Both the position numbers and the translations under genes were made by a program. 64,000 nucleotides of DNA from CALGDE01 sp964655355 (lineage in GTDB: Bacteria; Cyanobacteriota; Cyanobacteriia; CACIAM-69d): NCBI GenBank assembly GCA_964655355.1, contig CAZZMD010000001.1, positions 133,216-197,215 of the forward strand, read 5' to 3'. Under the pieces are notes generated by a model. The model ran no database searches, had not been told where the DNA came from, and saw only the letters and a program-made list of their open reading frames with translations. Of the stretch, positions 42,137-51,571 are shown piece after piece. Positions within the stretch are counted from its first letter, which is position 1. Each line of letters opens with the position of its first letter.

Positions 42137-43162
42137 ATGAAGTCGATTACTCTAGAGTGCTTTGTTAAATCTCTGTATAAGCAGATTCTCAACAGGGAGC
42201 CTGATGAATCTGGACTAACGCTCTGCTTACAGGTTCTGGAGAATGGGCAGAAAACGCCCGAAGAAGTGGTATCAGACTTTATCAATTCGGTTGAGTTTCA
42301 GTTGAAACGCCCAATAAAATTTAAGGGATACTATCACAACGATATTGAATGGGATGCTGACGAAGAAACTTGCGAATCTATCTTTGGAGAAATATTCAAC
42401 TACTGGAATTCAGTGGGCATTGATTTAGAAACAGTTTATTGGTCGGTGCTGACCTTTTCCAAATACAAAGGGAAGCTGTCAGAAGCAGTGATTAATGAGT
42501 TCTATCGCAGTGACCCCTATGGCAGTGATCATCCCTCAATTGGAAGTAAGTACCTTAGCATCTGGCAATCAGTATTTCAGGATGGCAAGATGCCATCGTC
42601 CATTGTTGACTTTGGGGCGGGTGTCGGTCGGATTAGTGTTGACTTAAGATTGTCCTTCAAGGATTCCCACGTGATCGCGGTTGATTTTTCCCAGGGGCAC
42701 CTGGAAACGCTGAGGGGGAATCTTAGGAACCCCAAGCTAGATATTTTCGATACAGTGGGGGCTGGAAATATCCAATGTCTGTCTTACTCAACGCTGCCCG
42801 AGTTAAAGCGACACTTGTCCTTAGTAAAGCCAGAGCTCATTGTAAGCAGCATCGTTTTGCAGCATAATCCACCACCGCTAATGGCATTCCTTGTGGAAAC
42901 TTTGCTGAGTTCTCTTGATAAAGGAGGGCTGGCAATTCTTCATATTCCCGTATTTTCCTCGCACGACGATTATTCATTCAATTTGAGTGAGTATTTGGCT
43001 CAATCTATGGAGTCTAAAGTGGATATGCAAATGCATGCTATGCCAGCCAACGCAATTTTCGAAGTAGCTAAACGTTCTGACTGTCAGGTCATTCAGTTTT
43101 CGCCCTCCCACGCTTGCTTGGAGAGTTTCTTGTCGTACGATGTCGTCTTCCAAAAGAATTAG
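42137..43162 (+). CDS. DUF4214-SAM methyltransferase fusion
   Basis: The 341-residue protein starts with a DUF4214-like helical module (about 5-55: FVKSLYKQILNREPDESGLT, ISDFINSVEF-like end) often found on surface-glycan enzymes. It then has a class I SAM-dependent methyltransferase domain (about 150-335) with motif I VDFGAGVGRISVDL and motif II region VIAVDFSQGHLETL. ATG 42137 is preceded by CAGGAA. Base composition is clearly more AT-rich than neighbours and HIP1 sites are absent, suggesting acquisition from elsewhere. Likely role: methylating a sugar or glycan during surface polysaccharide synthesis, by analogy only. Confidence 0.72.
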   Translation: MKSITLECFVKSLYKQILNREPDESGLTLCLQVLENGQKTPEEVVSDFINSVEFQLKRPIKFKGYYHNDIEWDADEETCESIFGEIFNYWNSVGIDLETVYWSVLTFSKYKGKLSEAVINEFYRSDPYGSDHPSIGSKYLSIWQSVFQDGKMPSSIVDFGAGVGRISVDLRLSFKDSHVIAVDFSQGHLETLRGNLRNPKLDIFDTVGAGNIQCLSYSTLPELKRHLSLVKPELIVSSIVLQHNPPPLMAFLVETLLSSLDKGGLAILHIPVFSSHDDYSFNLSEYLAQSMESKVDMQMHAMPANAIFEVAKRSDCQVIQFSPSHACLESFLSYDVVFQKN

Positions 43163-43224
43163 TTTGGCTACATCAGCTCTAGCCCAAAATGACGGAGCAT
43201 CTGTACCAAAAGATTCCATGAAAA

Positions 43225-43257
43225 AAGGAGACTTCCTCAAAGCGAAGAAGTCTCCTT
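43225..43257 (-). terminator. Rho-independent terminator of sigA
   Basis: AAGGAGACTTC (43225-43235) pairs perfectly with GAAGTCTCCTT (43247-43257); on the minus strand the stem is followed by a T-run, 36 bp past the sigA stop. Confidence 0.9.
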
Positions 43258-43292
43258 CTGAGTTTCAGCAATAATGCTGTGCGCGCTGCATC

Positions 43293-44450
43293 CTAACGGA
43301 TGTACTCTTTCAAGATGCTGTTTCGGTTGGGGTGACGTAGCTTCCGCAACGCCTTCGCCTCAATCTGACGAATCCGCTCACGGGTCACATTGAAAATCTG
43401 GCCAATTTCTTCCAGGGTCTTCATGCGCCCATCATCCAAGCCATAGCGCAACCGCAATACATCCCGCTCCCGAGGGCTCAGGGTATCCAGCACGCTCTCC
43501 AGGTCTTCCCGCAGCAGGCTTTTCGCCACCTGGTCCTCAGGGGTTTCACCGTCGGACTCAATGAAATCACCCAGGCGGGAATCCTCTTCCTTACCGATGG
43601 GCGTTTCCAACGAAATGGGCAACTGGGCAGATTTAGCGATAAAGCGCAACTTCTCGATGGTCATCTCCATCCGGGTTGCAATCTCTTCCTCAGTGGGCTT
43701 GCGACCCATTTCCTGAGACAGAAGTTTCGTGGTCTTCTTGATCCGAGAGATGGTCTCGTACAGGTGCACCGGCAGGCGGATGGTACGGGACTGGTCAGCG
43801 ATCGCCCGAGTAATCGCCTGACGAATCCACCAGGTGGCATAGGTGGAGAACTTGTAGCCTTTCTCGTGGTCGAATTTTTCAGCAGCACGAATCAAGCCCA
43901 AGCTGCCTTCCTGGATCAAATCCTGGAACGACAAACCCCGATTCATATACTTCTTGGCGATCGACACCACCAGACGCAAATTGGACTGAACCATCTTGTC
44001 CTTCGCCCGACGTCCCCCATGGAGACGGCGACGGAACGCCGACAGCTTCATATCCATCGCATCCGCCCACTCTTGATAAGTCGGCTCGCGATCCAACTCC
44101 TCATCCAAGGAGTCAAACACCCGCTCCATCTCCAGCAGATCCGCAATCTTACGGGCCAGCTCAATCTCCTCATCAGCCCGCAACAGTCGAATCCGACCAA
44201 TTTCCTGCAGGTAAAGGCGAATGGAATCTTCCGTGTAGTGCTTCTTCTTCGCCGCAGCAGCCTTTCGACGGGCAGCAGCCTTACTTACCTTCGTGGCATT
44301 GCTCTCAGGGGCAGCCGCATCCGCACCGGCGTTACTGTTATCATCAGTCGCCTCCGGAGTTGGCTTGGGATTCGCCTTCATCTTCTTTGCTGGTTTAGAC
44401 GTCTCCTCCAGAACATTACCCTTCTTTGTAAGTGTTTTGGCTTGGGTCAT
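43293..44450 (-). CDS. sigA: Principal (group 1) RNA polymerase sigma factor
   Basis: The 385-residue protein has the sigma-70 core. Region 1.2 is DSIRLYLQEIGRIRLL; region 2.2-2.4 is LIQEGSLGLIRAAEKFDHEK followed by YKFSTYATWWIRQAITRAIA. Regions 3 and 4 follow, including TRERIRQIEAKALRKLRH, and the end RNSILKEYIR is that of cyanobacterial SigA/RpoD1. The first 70 residues are a basic, Ala/Lys-rich N-terminus. It directs RNA polymerase to housekeeping promoters. The long gap upstream (about 600 bp) may house complex promoters, as is common for this gene. A terminator follows. Confidence 0.93.
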   Translation of the reverse strand: MTQAKTLTKKGNVLEETSKPAKKMKANPKPTPEATDDNSNAGADAAAPESNATKVSKAAARRKAAAAKKKHYTEDSIRLYLQEIGRIRLLRADEEIELARKIADLLEMERVFDSLDEELDREPTYQEWADAMDMKLSAFRRRLHGGRRAKDKMVQSNLRLVVSIAKKYMNRGLSFQDLIQEGSLGLIRAAEKFDHEKGYKFSTYATWWIRQAITRAIADQSRTIRLPVHLYETISRIKKTTKLLSQEMGRKPTEEEIATRMEMTIEKLRFIAKSAQLPISLETPIGKEEDSRLGDFIESDGETPEDQVAKSLLREDLESVLDTLSPRERDVLRLRYGLDDGRMKTLEEIGQIFNVTRERIRQIEAKALRKLRHPNRNSILKEYIR

Positions 44451-45069
44451 GCTGCCTTCCTCGCGCTCCTTGTAATACTAGGTGGACTCAATTTGGAATG
44501 GGGTCAGGAATCCGCACTGGATATCGCTATCGCAGTGGAAATCCCAAGGGTGCGATACAACCTCGGCTAGCCAATCTTTCATTCTCCAGGCTATTGCTTC
44601 GAGATGCACTCGTCTACAGAATAACTTCGGATTTCACTGATCCGCCACTAAAATGTAGCGTGTCTCACGAAAAAAATCTTCAAAATCGTCTTTAAAAAAA
44701 GTCGCTGTCGGCTCGCGATGCTCTCGAGGAAGCCCTAGCATGTAGCGTTGCACGGCATTGTCCCTTCGGGCAAAAGCACGACAACAAAAAATAAATGGGT
44801 AAGATCACTGTCCCGTGGTAGGTCGATCCAATATCGAGTGTTGGTATTGGAGATCCAGGGAAATCGGGGCAGCGGGGTTGCCGCCACCGCAATGCACCCT
44901 TGTGGAGCTAGCCTGTGGGACTAGCCGACAATTTTGAGCGCAGCGATTTTAGGAATTAATACTCTGCTTTGAATTCTAGGCCAAGATCCGGGATTCGACA
45001 TTGAAGGTGGGACATTAGCCAACCTCCAATGTCGGCACGGGTCAAGACAGGGTAAGGCTTACGGCGAAA
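44451..45069. other. Intergenic region upstream of sigA
   Basis: About 620 bp without a gene I can support. It holds the sigA promoter region, an interrupted CCAATA...TATTGG inverted repeat near 44830-44850 and the hairpin at 44996-45034 close to the gloB end. Confidence 0.5.
44996..45034 (-). terminator. Hairpin after gloB, possible terminator
   Basis: CGACATTGAAGGT (44996-45008) pairs with ACCTCCAATGTCG (45022-45034) with one mismatch or wobble. It follows the gloB stop, but there is no T-run, so it may only stabilise the 3' end. Confidence 0.5.
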
Positions 45070-45942
45070 TCAGAATAGATCCTTACGGCCGCGCAGTCGG
45101 GCAAAGGTGCGGAAGGGGGCATTGACGGTTCCCATGAGCTGTTGAATTTTTGGATCGTCCCAGCGGAGGAAGGGGTTGATTTGTTTTTCGAGTTTGAGGG
45201 TGGTGGGGATGGTGGCTTGGTGCTGGGCCCGTTGCTGTTCGACGTAGGTGACGTAGGTCTGAAAGGGAAATTCGTCGGCAATGAGGGTTTCGGCAAAGGC
45301 GAGGTTGGCCTGGGTATATTCGTGGGCGCACCAGATACGGGTGGTGTCGGGAAGTTGGCGGAATCGGCTGAGCGATCGCACCATTTGTTCGGGGGTCCCT
45401 TCAAAGAGTCGTCCGCATCCCCCAGAAAAGATGGTATCGCCACAAAATAGCTCCCCCGGCAGCTCCGGCAGGGCACTATCTGCCTTGGATTTTTTGGGTT
45501 CTAGGGGGGTCTCGAGCTGGAAGAGTTGGAATTGAACCTGATCCATTTCTCCGGGTGAGGGGGCTGGAACAGGAGGGAAGTAGTAGGCCAGGTGGGCTCG
45601 GGTATGGCCCGGGACGAACATCACCTGGGCAGTGCGATCGCCCACGGTCAAGCGATCGCCCTCTTCCACAAAGTGGGTCAGGGTGGGAATCCGATGGGCA
45701 TCATCCCGATTGCCATAGACCTTCGCCTGGGGATAGCGAGCCAGTAATTGGCGATCGCCCCCAATGTGGTCGTGATGGTGATGGGTATGCCAGATAGCCG
45801 CCAGGGACACCCCCAAGGCATCCAGGCAGCCCAAGACCGGAGCCCCCTGCCCCGGATCGATAACGACCGCCTCCCGATCCGCCGGATTAACCAACACAAA
45901 AACGTAGTTGTCCTGTAGGGCTCTGACTCGCTCAATTCTCAT
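45070..45942 (-). CDS. gloB: Hydroxyacylglutathione hydrolase (glyoxalase II)
   Basis: The 290-residue protein belongs to the metallo-beta-lactamase fold. It has the binuclear metal motif THHHHDHIGG (about 53-62), a later His in VPGHTRAHLAY, the Asp in LFCGDTIFSGGCGR and the final His in CAHEYTQANLAFA, the pattern of GloB. It hydrolyses S-lactoylglutathione to lactate in methylglyoxal detoxification. The C-terminal alpha-helical GloB domain (NPFLRWDDP...FRTFARLRGRKDLF) is present. The protein is some 30 residues longer than typical because of an insert around 125-155. The start ATG at 45942 lies inside a 17-bp tandem duplication (see repeat). Confidence 0.93.
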   Translation of the reverse strand: MRIERVRALQDNYVFVLVNPADREAVVIDPGQGAPVLGCLDALGVSLAAIWHTHHHHDHIGGDRQLLARYPQAKVYGNRDDAHRIPTLTHFVEEGDRLTVGDRTAQVMFVPGHTRAHLAYYFPPVPAPSPGEMDQVQFQLFQLETPLEPKKSKADSALPELPGELFCGDTIFSGGCGRLFEGTPEQMVRSLSRFRQLPDTTRIWCAHEYTQANLAFAETLIADEFPFQTYVTYVEQQRAQHQATIPTTLKLEKQINPFLRWDDPKIQQLMGTVNAPFRTFARLRGRKDLF

Positions 45943-45963
45943 GGCAGCTCAATTCTCATGGCA
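45930..45963. repeat. 17-bp perfect tandem duplication over the gloB start
   Basis: GCTCAATTCTCATGGCA at 45930-45946 and 45947-45963. On the minus strand each copy holds an ATG. The upstream ATG opens a six-residue frame (MRIELP) whose TGA overlaps the true start as ATGA. Confidence 0.93.
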
Positions 45964-46255
45964 TATTTCCCATGGCATCTTTCCATCGTCCCCCACCCCT
46001 GCCGCCCCCAAATCACTCGAGACATCAAAACATCGAGACCGGGTACGACGGCTGGGTCACCGTCGGCTTACATTGTCAGCCTGGGATCTATGGGATTTAG
46101 CCCAGGGGTAATCTACCATTCCCCCCAGTTCCGGCCAGCTAAGGGTATTGAGACAATCCCCGCCTCGCCACTGACTACAATGGGGCCACCGGAGACCGGT
46201 TCCCCGCCGCGCGAATCCCCTGTCCTCCCCCATATCCAATCCTGTTTTTCCATCC
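45943..46255. other. Divergent intergenic region, no gene seen
   Basis: 313 bp between divergent gloB and the small plus-strand gene. Besides the tandem duplication at its edge I see no gene or clear signal. Confidence 0.5.
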
Positions 46256-46456
46256 ATGGCTGCTCCCCAACCCAACGTCGACCTCACCAAGATTCTGGAC
46301 CGCATTGAAACCACCAATGCCCTCTCCCGTCAGGACTATCTCCAGCTCACCCATGCCCTACTGAGCAGCCAACCCATGACCGATGATGATTGCCGTCGGG
46401 TGAATCGATGCCTGGACCGGCTGCAAAATGGCCGGATCACCCTGTCCCAAACCTAA
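46256..46456 (+). CDS. Small hypothetical protein
   Basis: A 66-residue helical protein from ATG 46256. The sequence is regular and amphipathic (DLTKILDRIETTNALSRQDY, LSSQPMTDDDCRRVNRCLDR) and ends NGRITLSQT. The composition is that of a real folded protein, and it resembles small cyanobacterial hypothetical proteins as I recall them. It precedes the glycosyltransferase gene by 127 bp. Function unknown. Confidence 0.6.
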   Translation: MAAPQPNVDLTKILDRIETTNALSRQDYLQLTHALLSSQPMTDDDCRRVNRCLDRLQNGRITLSQT

Positions 46457-46583
46457 AGGGCACCCTGGCAACCGTCCCACCTGACGGTCGCCCCTCTTGA
46501 CCCACGCCCCGTTTCCGCACCCTCCCTTACCCCCAACCATGACAGTCATGGGGCATGTGCCCCCTGCCCAGTGACCCTGCAAT

Positions 46584-47843
46584 ATGCTCATGAACCAACG
46601 GTCAACCCAGTCCCAGCCGAGCAGTCTTTCATCCTCCAGCCCCAAGGCTCCCAAAATCTCGATTTTGATCAACGACCTGTCCCCCAGCAGTGTGGGGCGA
46701 TGGGGGGGAGGGGTACGGACATTTGTGTTGGCAGAAGCCATTCAGACCCTAGGCTACGACGTGGAACTGGTGGGGTTGAACTTTGGTCCTGAGCACCCCG
46801 CCCTCACCGCCCTACGGCAGCAATGGCCCCTGACGGTGATCTCGGGCGATCGCTATCCCCGTTTTTTCCAATCCATCCGCCAAACCCTGCAAGCCCTGGA
46901 CAGCGATCTGGTATACGCCCATAAACTCAAGCCCTCCAGCTTCGGCATCGCCCTCCTCCACAAATGGCTACGCCGCCGTCCCATCCTGCTAGATATCGAC
47001 GACTGGGAAATGAGCTGGCATCAGGGGGGACAGTACCGGTATCAAGTGCGCCCCCGAAAACTGTTGAAAGATCTATTCGGCAGGGACGGCGAACTCCAGT
47101 CCCCCAACCATCCCCTCTACATGAGCTGGGTGGAACAATGGGTTGCCCAAGCGGACGCCGTTACCGTTAACACCAGCGCCCTGCAACACCGATTTGGGGG
47201 GACCGTTATCCCCAGCGGCAAAAATATGGACGCCTTCAATCCCAGTCGCTATGATCCGGATGCCGCGCGGGCAGAATACAATCTCAGTCCCTATCGAGTT
47301 TTAATGTTTCCCGGAGCGCCCCGTCCTTACAAAGGAGTAGAAGATATTCTGGAGGCGATGAAGCTCCTGGGGTGGACCGACCTCAGGCTGGTGATTGTAG
47401 GGGGCAGTCCCTACGATCGCTACGACCAGGAACTCCAACAAAAATGGGGAGACTCGTACTTGATCCAGCTTCCGAAACAGCCCCCGGACAAAATGCCTTT
47501 GGTGGTCTCGGCGGCCCATGTGGTCGTCGTCCCCCAGCGGGACTCGCCCACCACCCGCGCCCAGTTTCCCCTGAAACTCACCGACGGCATGGCCATGGCG
47601 AAGCCGATCCTAACGACCCAAGTCGGCGATATACCCAATATCCTGGGGGACACTGGGTATATTGTGGAACCACAATCTCCGCGATCGCTCGCGAAGGGCT
47701 TAGAATCGATTTTCGCGGACTATGGGGCTGCCCAACGGTTGGGACAACGGGCCCGGCAGCGATGCTTGCAAAACTACAGCGTAACCGCGATCGCCCAACA
47801 CCTGGCCCCCCTGCTTCGGGCCCATCTGCCGCCCCACCCCTGA
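46584..47843 (+). CDS. Family 4 glycosyltransferase
   Basis: The 419-residue GT-B enzyme has an N-terminal domain beginning KISILINDLSPSSVGRWGGG and a C-terminal nucleotide-sugar domain. That domain contains RVLMFPGAPRPYKGVEDILE, LRLVIVGGSPYDRYDQ, the donor-site block DGMAMAKPILTTQVGDIPNI and an E at VEPQSPRSLAKGLESI. It probably adds a sugar to a lipid-linked or secreted glycan. ATG 46584 was used; the first 20 residues are Ser/Gln-rich and the true start could be a few codons later. The ABC exporter gene starts 85 bp downstream on the same strand, so the two are probably co-transcribed and act on the same product. Confidence 0.88.
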   Translation: MLMNQRSTQSQPSSLSSSSPKAPKISILINDLSPSSVGRWGGGVRTFVLAEAIQTLGYDVELVGLNFGPEHPALTALRQQWPLTVISGDRYPRFFQSIRQTLQALDSDLVYAHKLKPSSFGIALLHKWLRRRPILLDIDDWEMSWHQGGQYRYQVRPRKLLKDLFGRDGELQSPNHPLYMSWVEQWVAQADAVTVNTSALQHRFGGTVIPSGKNMDAFNPSRYDPDAARAEYNLSPYRVLMFPGAPRPYKGVEDILEAMKLLGWTDLRLVIVGGSPYDRYDQELQQKWGDSYLIQLPKQPPDKMPLVVSAAHVVVVPQRDSPTTRAQFPLKLTDGMAMAKPILTTQVGDIPNILGDTGYIVEPQSPRSLAKGLESIFADYGAAQRLGQRARQRCLQNYSVTAIAQHLAPLLRAHLPPHP

Positions 47844-47928
47844 CAACCGTCCCCCAGCCCCCAGTTCCCGTCCCATCGCCTCCCTTAGCCAATGCTGCTG
47901 TCAGCCCACTCGCCCTGCCTTCTGAACC

Positions 47929-50190
47929 ATGTCTAAAAGCAAATTTTTGTGGAACCTGGCCCGTCGATACCCCGTTCTGGCTTTCTTCAGCATTCTTCTC
48001 GGATTTTCAGGGGCTCTCTTCGGCGGCATCGGCACCACCCTACTGGTTCCCGTTGTTCTGCGGTTTCTGGAGCAAGATGCCCTCCTGAAGGGAGGACCGC
48101 CCATTCTAGAGGCGATGCTCAGTCCCTTCCGTGGGCTGCCCGACGAATACCAAGCCACCGTGATGGCGATCGCGGTGATCGCCATCCTTGCCCTGAAAAA
48201 TCTCACCACTTTTATCGGGCAATACGCCTCCAGCAGACTGCAGCATTGCATCAACGCAGACCTACGTCTCAACGGCTGCGGCATGCTCCTGGACGTCAAT
48301 CTGAGCTACCACGACAGCACTCGGATAGGGGATATGACCAACCGGCTAGGGACCGAAAGTTCCCGAGTCACCCGCTCCATCAGCAGCATTATCCGGCTCT
48401 GTATGCAGTGCATCGCCGCGACTATTTTTGTGGTCCTCCTGATCAGCATTTCCTGGCAACTGACCGTTGGCGTCGTCGTGCTCTTCAGCGGCATCATTCT
48501 CCTCAACCAGTGGTTCGTGCGCCAATCCCGTAACCTGGGCCAAGACCTTTCCCAGGCCTCCCGTGACTATTCCCGCGGACAGATGGACATGTTGATGGGC
48601 ATGACGTTGGTGCGGACGGCCGCGATGGAAAAGCGGGAGCTCACAAAAATGCGGAGGCTCATTATAGATCTGGAAGCAAAGCAATTGAAGTCTCAAATGA
48701 ACAGTGCGGCAGTCGGTCCGGTGACGGAGGTGGCCAGCATTATCTGTTTGATAGGCATTGTGATGTTGAGCCGCTTAATCTTCCAGGATTTACAGGCCCT
48801 CTCTGCCGTATTGCTCACGTACCTTTTGATCCTCGTTCGGCTGCTGCCGCTGATCTCCGACCTGAATCGGCTCCGGAGCCAAATCGCCAACACCCTGCCC
48901 AGTGTGGAGATTGTTGAGGATTTCCTCAGCCGCACCAATAAGCCGTTTATGAAATCCGGCGATCGCCCGTTCCCCCAGACCCTCGAACAGGGGATTCATT
49001 TCGACGGCCTTCGCTTTGCCTATCCGGGGGCACAGGACTTATCCCTGAGGGACATTGAACTGTACTTACCGAAGGGCACCACCCTCGCCCTAGTGGGGGA
49101 GTCCGGCGCGGGTAAGTCAACGCTGGCGGATTTATTGCCCCGGTTTGCCGATCCCAATGGCGGGAAAATCACCATCGATGGGGTAGATTTACGGGATTTT
49201 GATCTCCAGTCGGTGCGCCGGTCCATGGGAATCGTCAGCCAGGATACCTTTCTGTTCAATATGTCGGTCCGGGACAATATTGCCTATGGGACAGAGGCGA
49301 CAGATGAGGAGGTGCATAAGGCGGCTAAGTTGGCCAATGCCCTGGGTTTTATTGAACAGCTGCCCCGCGGATTTGACACCCCCATTGGCGATCGCGGGGT
49401 GATGCTCTCGGGGGGACAGCGCCAGCGATTGGCGATCGCCCGCGCCCTGGTGAGCAATCCCCCCATCCTGATTTTGGACGAGGCCACCAGTGCCCTGGAT
49501 ACGGTGTCGGAGCGGCTGGTGCAGGAAGCCATCGAAAACCTAAGTCGCGATCGCACCTCCTTGGTCATCGCCCACCGCCTATCCACGATCCAAAATGCCG
49601 ATCAAATTGCAGTGTTGGAAAAGGGCGAAGTCATCGAGGTGGGCACCCACGGGGAACTCCTGGCGAAGGGGGGGCACTATGCTCGGCTCTATCAGATGCA
49701 ATTCGCGGCCGAGTCTCGCCAGCTTGTGACGGCCAACGAAACCTTTAACCGCACCTCCTACGAAATCCGCAGCCGTCTGAATGTAACCATCGGCGCTTTG
49801 CAATTATTGGTCGAAGATTGGCTCGATTCACCGGAAGAAGTTCAAGATTTAATCCAGGAATGTTACAAAACCTCCATTCGGATGCTGAGCACCATGGAAT
49901 TATTTGAGGACAGTTTGCAAATGCAAAAGTCCCTCTACCGTAAGGCGTCTACGGGGGGGGCATCCGGCGCGGTAACGCCAGCCCTGGCGGAGCGGTATAA
50001 AGTCTTCAGCGAAACGTCCTATACGGTGCGCACCAGTTTGAACACCATGATCGGCGGCTTACGGTTCCTGCAGGATGAGCTAGCCAGCTCCGCGGACGAG
50101 CAGTCACTGATGCTGAAGCAAACCTACGAAGCGGCCCTATACATCTTCGATACCTTTGAGGAGCTGGAATCCGTGGGGAATACGGTCTAA
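47929..50190 (+). CDS. ABC exporter with two HisKA-like C-terminal domains
   Basis: The 753-residue protein is a half-transporter of the MsbA/lipid-flippase type. Six transmembrane helices occupy about 1-310. The ATPase follows: Walker A ALVGESGAGKSTLADL, signature VMLSGGQRQRLAIARA, Walker B ILILDEATSALDTVSE and switch His VIAHRLSTI. After the usual end at about residue 595 comes a 158-residue tail with two related helical units: SYEIRSRLNVTIGALQLL (about 610-627) and SYTVRTSLNTMIGGLRFL (about 697-714). These copy the HisKA pattern SHELRTPLN, but with Tyr in place of the phospho-His. They may form a dimerisation bundle. It likely exports a glycan-lipid with the GT4 upstream. Confidence 0.88.
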   Translation: MSKSKFLWNLARRYPVLAFFSILLGFSGALFGGIGTTLLVPVVLRFLEQDALLKGGPPILEAMLSPFRGLPDEYQATVMAIAVIAILALKNLTTFIGQYASSRLQHCINADLRLNGCGMLLDVNLSYHDSTRIGDMTNRLGTESSRVTRSISSIIRLCMQCIAATIFVVLLISISWQLTVGVVVLFSGIILLNQWFVRQSRNLGQDLSQASRDYSRGQMDMLMGMTLVRTAAMEKRELTKMRRLIIDLEAKQLKSQMNSAAVGPVTEVASIICLIGIVMLSRLIFQDLQALSAVLLTYLLILVRLLPLISDLNRLRSQIANTLPSVEIVEDFLSRTNKPFMKSGDRPFPQTLEQGIHFDGLRFAYPGAQDLSLRDIELYLPKGTTLALVGESGAGKSTLADLLPRFADPNGGKITIDGVDLRDFDLQSVRRSMGIVSQDTFLFNMSVRDNIAYGTEATDEEVHKAAKLANALGFIEQLPRGFDTPIGDRGVMLSGGQRQRLAIARALVSNPPILILDEATSALDTVSERLVQEAIENLSRDRTSLVIAHRLSTIQNADQIAVLEKGEVIEVGTHGELLAKGGHYARLYQMQFAAESRQLVTANETFNRTSYEIRSRLNVTIGALQLLVEDWLDSPEEVQDLIQECYKTSIRMLSTMELFEDSLQMQKSLYRKASTGGASGAVTPALAERYKVFSETSYTVRTSLNTMIGGLRFLQDELASSADEQSLMLKQTYEAALYIFDTFEELESVGNTV

Positions 50191-50395
50191 TACGGTCTAG
50201 GAACGCCCGCGACAAAACCGGCAGGAAAAGCCCATGGGAAGGTCCCGCGGGAAGAGCCCATGGGAAAGGGCGGTTTTGGTGTACGTTGTGTGAAGGATTT
50301 TTACAGGGTCCATGCGATCGCCTTTGGGCTCGCCCCCTGTTGAACTCATCCTGATTGCCCTTAGTCCCAGACGCTTTCCCCCTAGATTCTTTTCC

Positions 50396-51571
50396 ATGAG
50401 CACCCCCAGCACTGATGCGATCGCCCCCCACGGCGGCGTCTTGATCAACCGCGTCGCTTCTCCGGAGCAAAAGGCGGAATTCCTCGCCCAGGCGGATACG
50501 TTGCCTCGGGTCGGGCTGGACGATCGCGCCCTGTGTGACCTGATTACCATTGCGATCGGTGCCCTCAGCCCCCTGGAAGGATTTATGGGCAAGGCGGACT
50601 ATGACCCCGTGGTCACCGATATGCGATTGGCGAGCGGTCTACCCTGGTCCATCCCCGTCACCCTGTCCGTCACCGAGGAAACGGCGGAGCCCCTGAAGGA
50701 AGGTGGCTTAGTGCGCTTGGATGATCCCGACGGCAATTTTGTGGGCGTGCTGGAACTTCAGGAAAAATACACCTACGACAAGGTGCACGAAGCCATCAAC
50801 GTCTATCGCACCAACGAGGAAGCCCACCCCGGTGTGAAGGCAGTCTACGACCAGGGAAATATCAATTTGGGCGGTCCCGTGTGGTTGTTAGAACGGGGCA
50901 CCGATGCCCGTTTCCCCACCTATCAAATTGACCCGGCGGATTCTCGCCGTGCTTTCCGGGAAAAAGGCTGGGAGCGCATCGTCGCCTTCCAAACCCGGAA
51001 CCCCATCCACCGCGCCCACGAATACATCATCAAATGCGCCCTGGAAATCACCGAGGGACTGTTCTTGCATCCGTTGGTGGGCGTGACCAAGAGCGATGAT
51101 ATTCCGGCAGAGGTGCGGATGAATTGCTACGAAATCATGATGGAGCACTACTTCCCCCGCGATCGCGTCATTTTGGCCATCAACCCCTGTGCCATGCGCT
51201 ATGCCGGCCCCCGGGAAGCAATTTTCCATGCTCTCATCCGCAAAAACTACGGCTGCACCCACTTCATCGTCGGTCGCGACCATGCCGGTGTGGGCGACTA
51301 CTACGGTACCTATGACGCCCAAAAACTATTCGACGAATTTGAGCCCGGAGAATTGGGGATTACGCCGCTGAAATTCGAGCACGCCTTCTTCTGCACCCGC
51401 ACCGGCGGCATGGCCACCAGCAAAACCAGCCCCAGCACCCCCGAAGAGCGGATTCACCTATCCGGCACCAAAGTTCGCGCCTTGCTGCGTAAAGGGGAAA
51501 CGCCCCCGCCGGAATTCTCCCGCCCCGAAGTCGCCGCAGAATTGGCCCGCGCCATGAAAGTCGAAGGCTAG
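50396..51571 (+). CDS. sat: Sulfate adenylyltransferase (ATP sulfurylase)
   Basis: The 391-residue protein is a homomeric Sat. It has the PUA-like N-terminal domain and the catalytic domain with the substrate motifs FQTRNPIHRAHEYI and IVGRDHAGVGDYYGTY, plus HLSGTKVRALLRKGE near the C-terminus. It makes adenosine 5'-phosphosulfate from sulfate and ATP, the first step of sulfate assimilation, in the cytoplasm. ATG 50396 (MSTPSTDAIAP) was chosen because the frame upstream does not resemble the family. No APS kinase or transporter gene is adjacent. It lies on the same strand as the ABC exporter but 205 bp away, with duplicated sequence between. Confidence 0.95.
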   Translation: MSTPSTDAIAPHGGVLINRVASPEQKAEFLAQADTLPRVGLDDRALCDLITIAIGALSPLEGFMGKADYDPVVTDMRLASGLPWSIPVTLSVTEETAEPLKEGGLVRLDDPDGNFVGVLELQEKYTYDKVHEAINVYRTNEEAHPGVKAVYDQGNINLGGPVWLLERGTDARFPTYQIDPADSRRAFREKGWERIVAFQTRNPIHRAHEYIIKCALEITEGLFLHPLVGVTKSDDIPAEVRMNCYEIMMEHYFPRDRVILAINPCAMRYAGPREAIFHALIRKNYGCTHFIVGRDHAGVGDYYGTYDAQKLFDEFEPGELGITPLKFEHAFFCTRTGGMATSKTSPSTPEERIHLSGTKVRALLRKGETPPPEFSRPEVAAELARAMKVEG

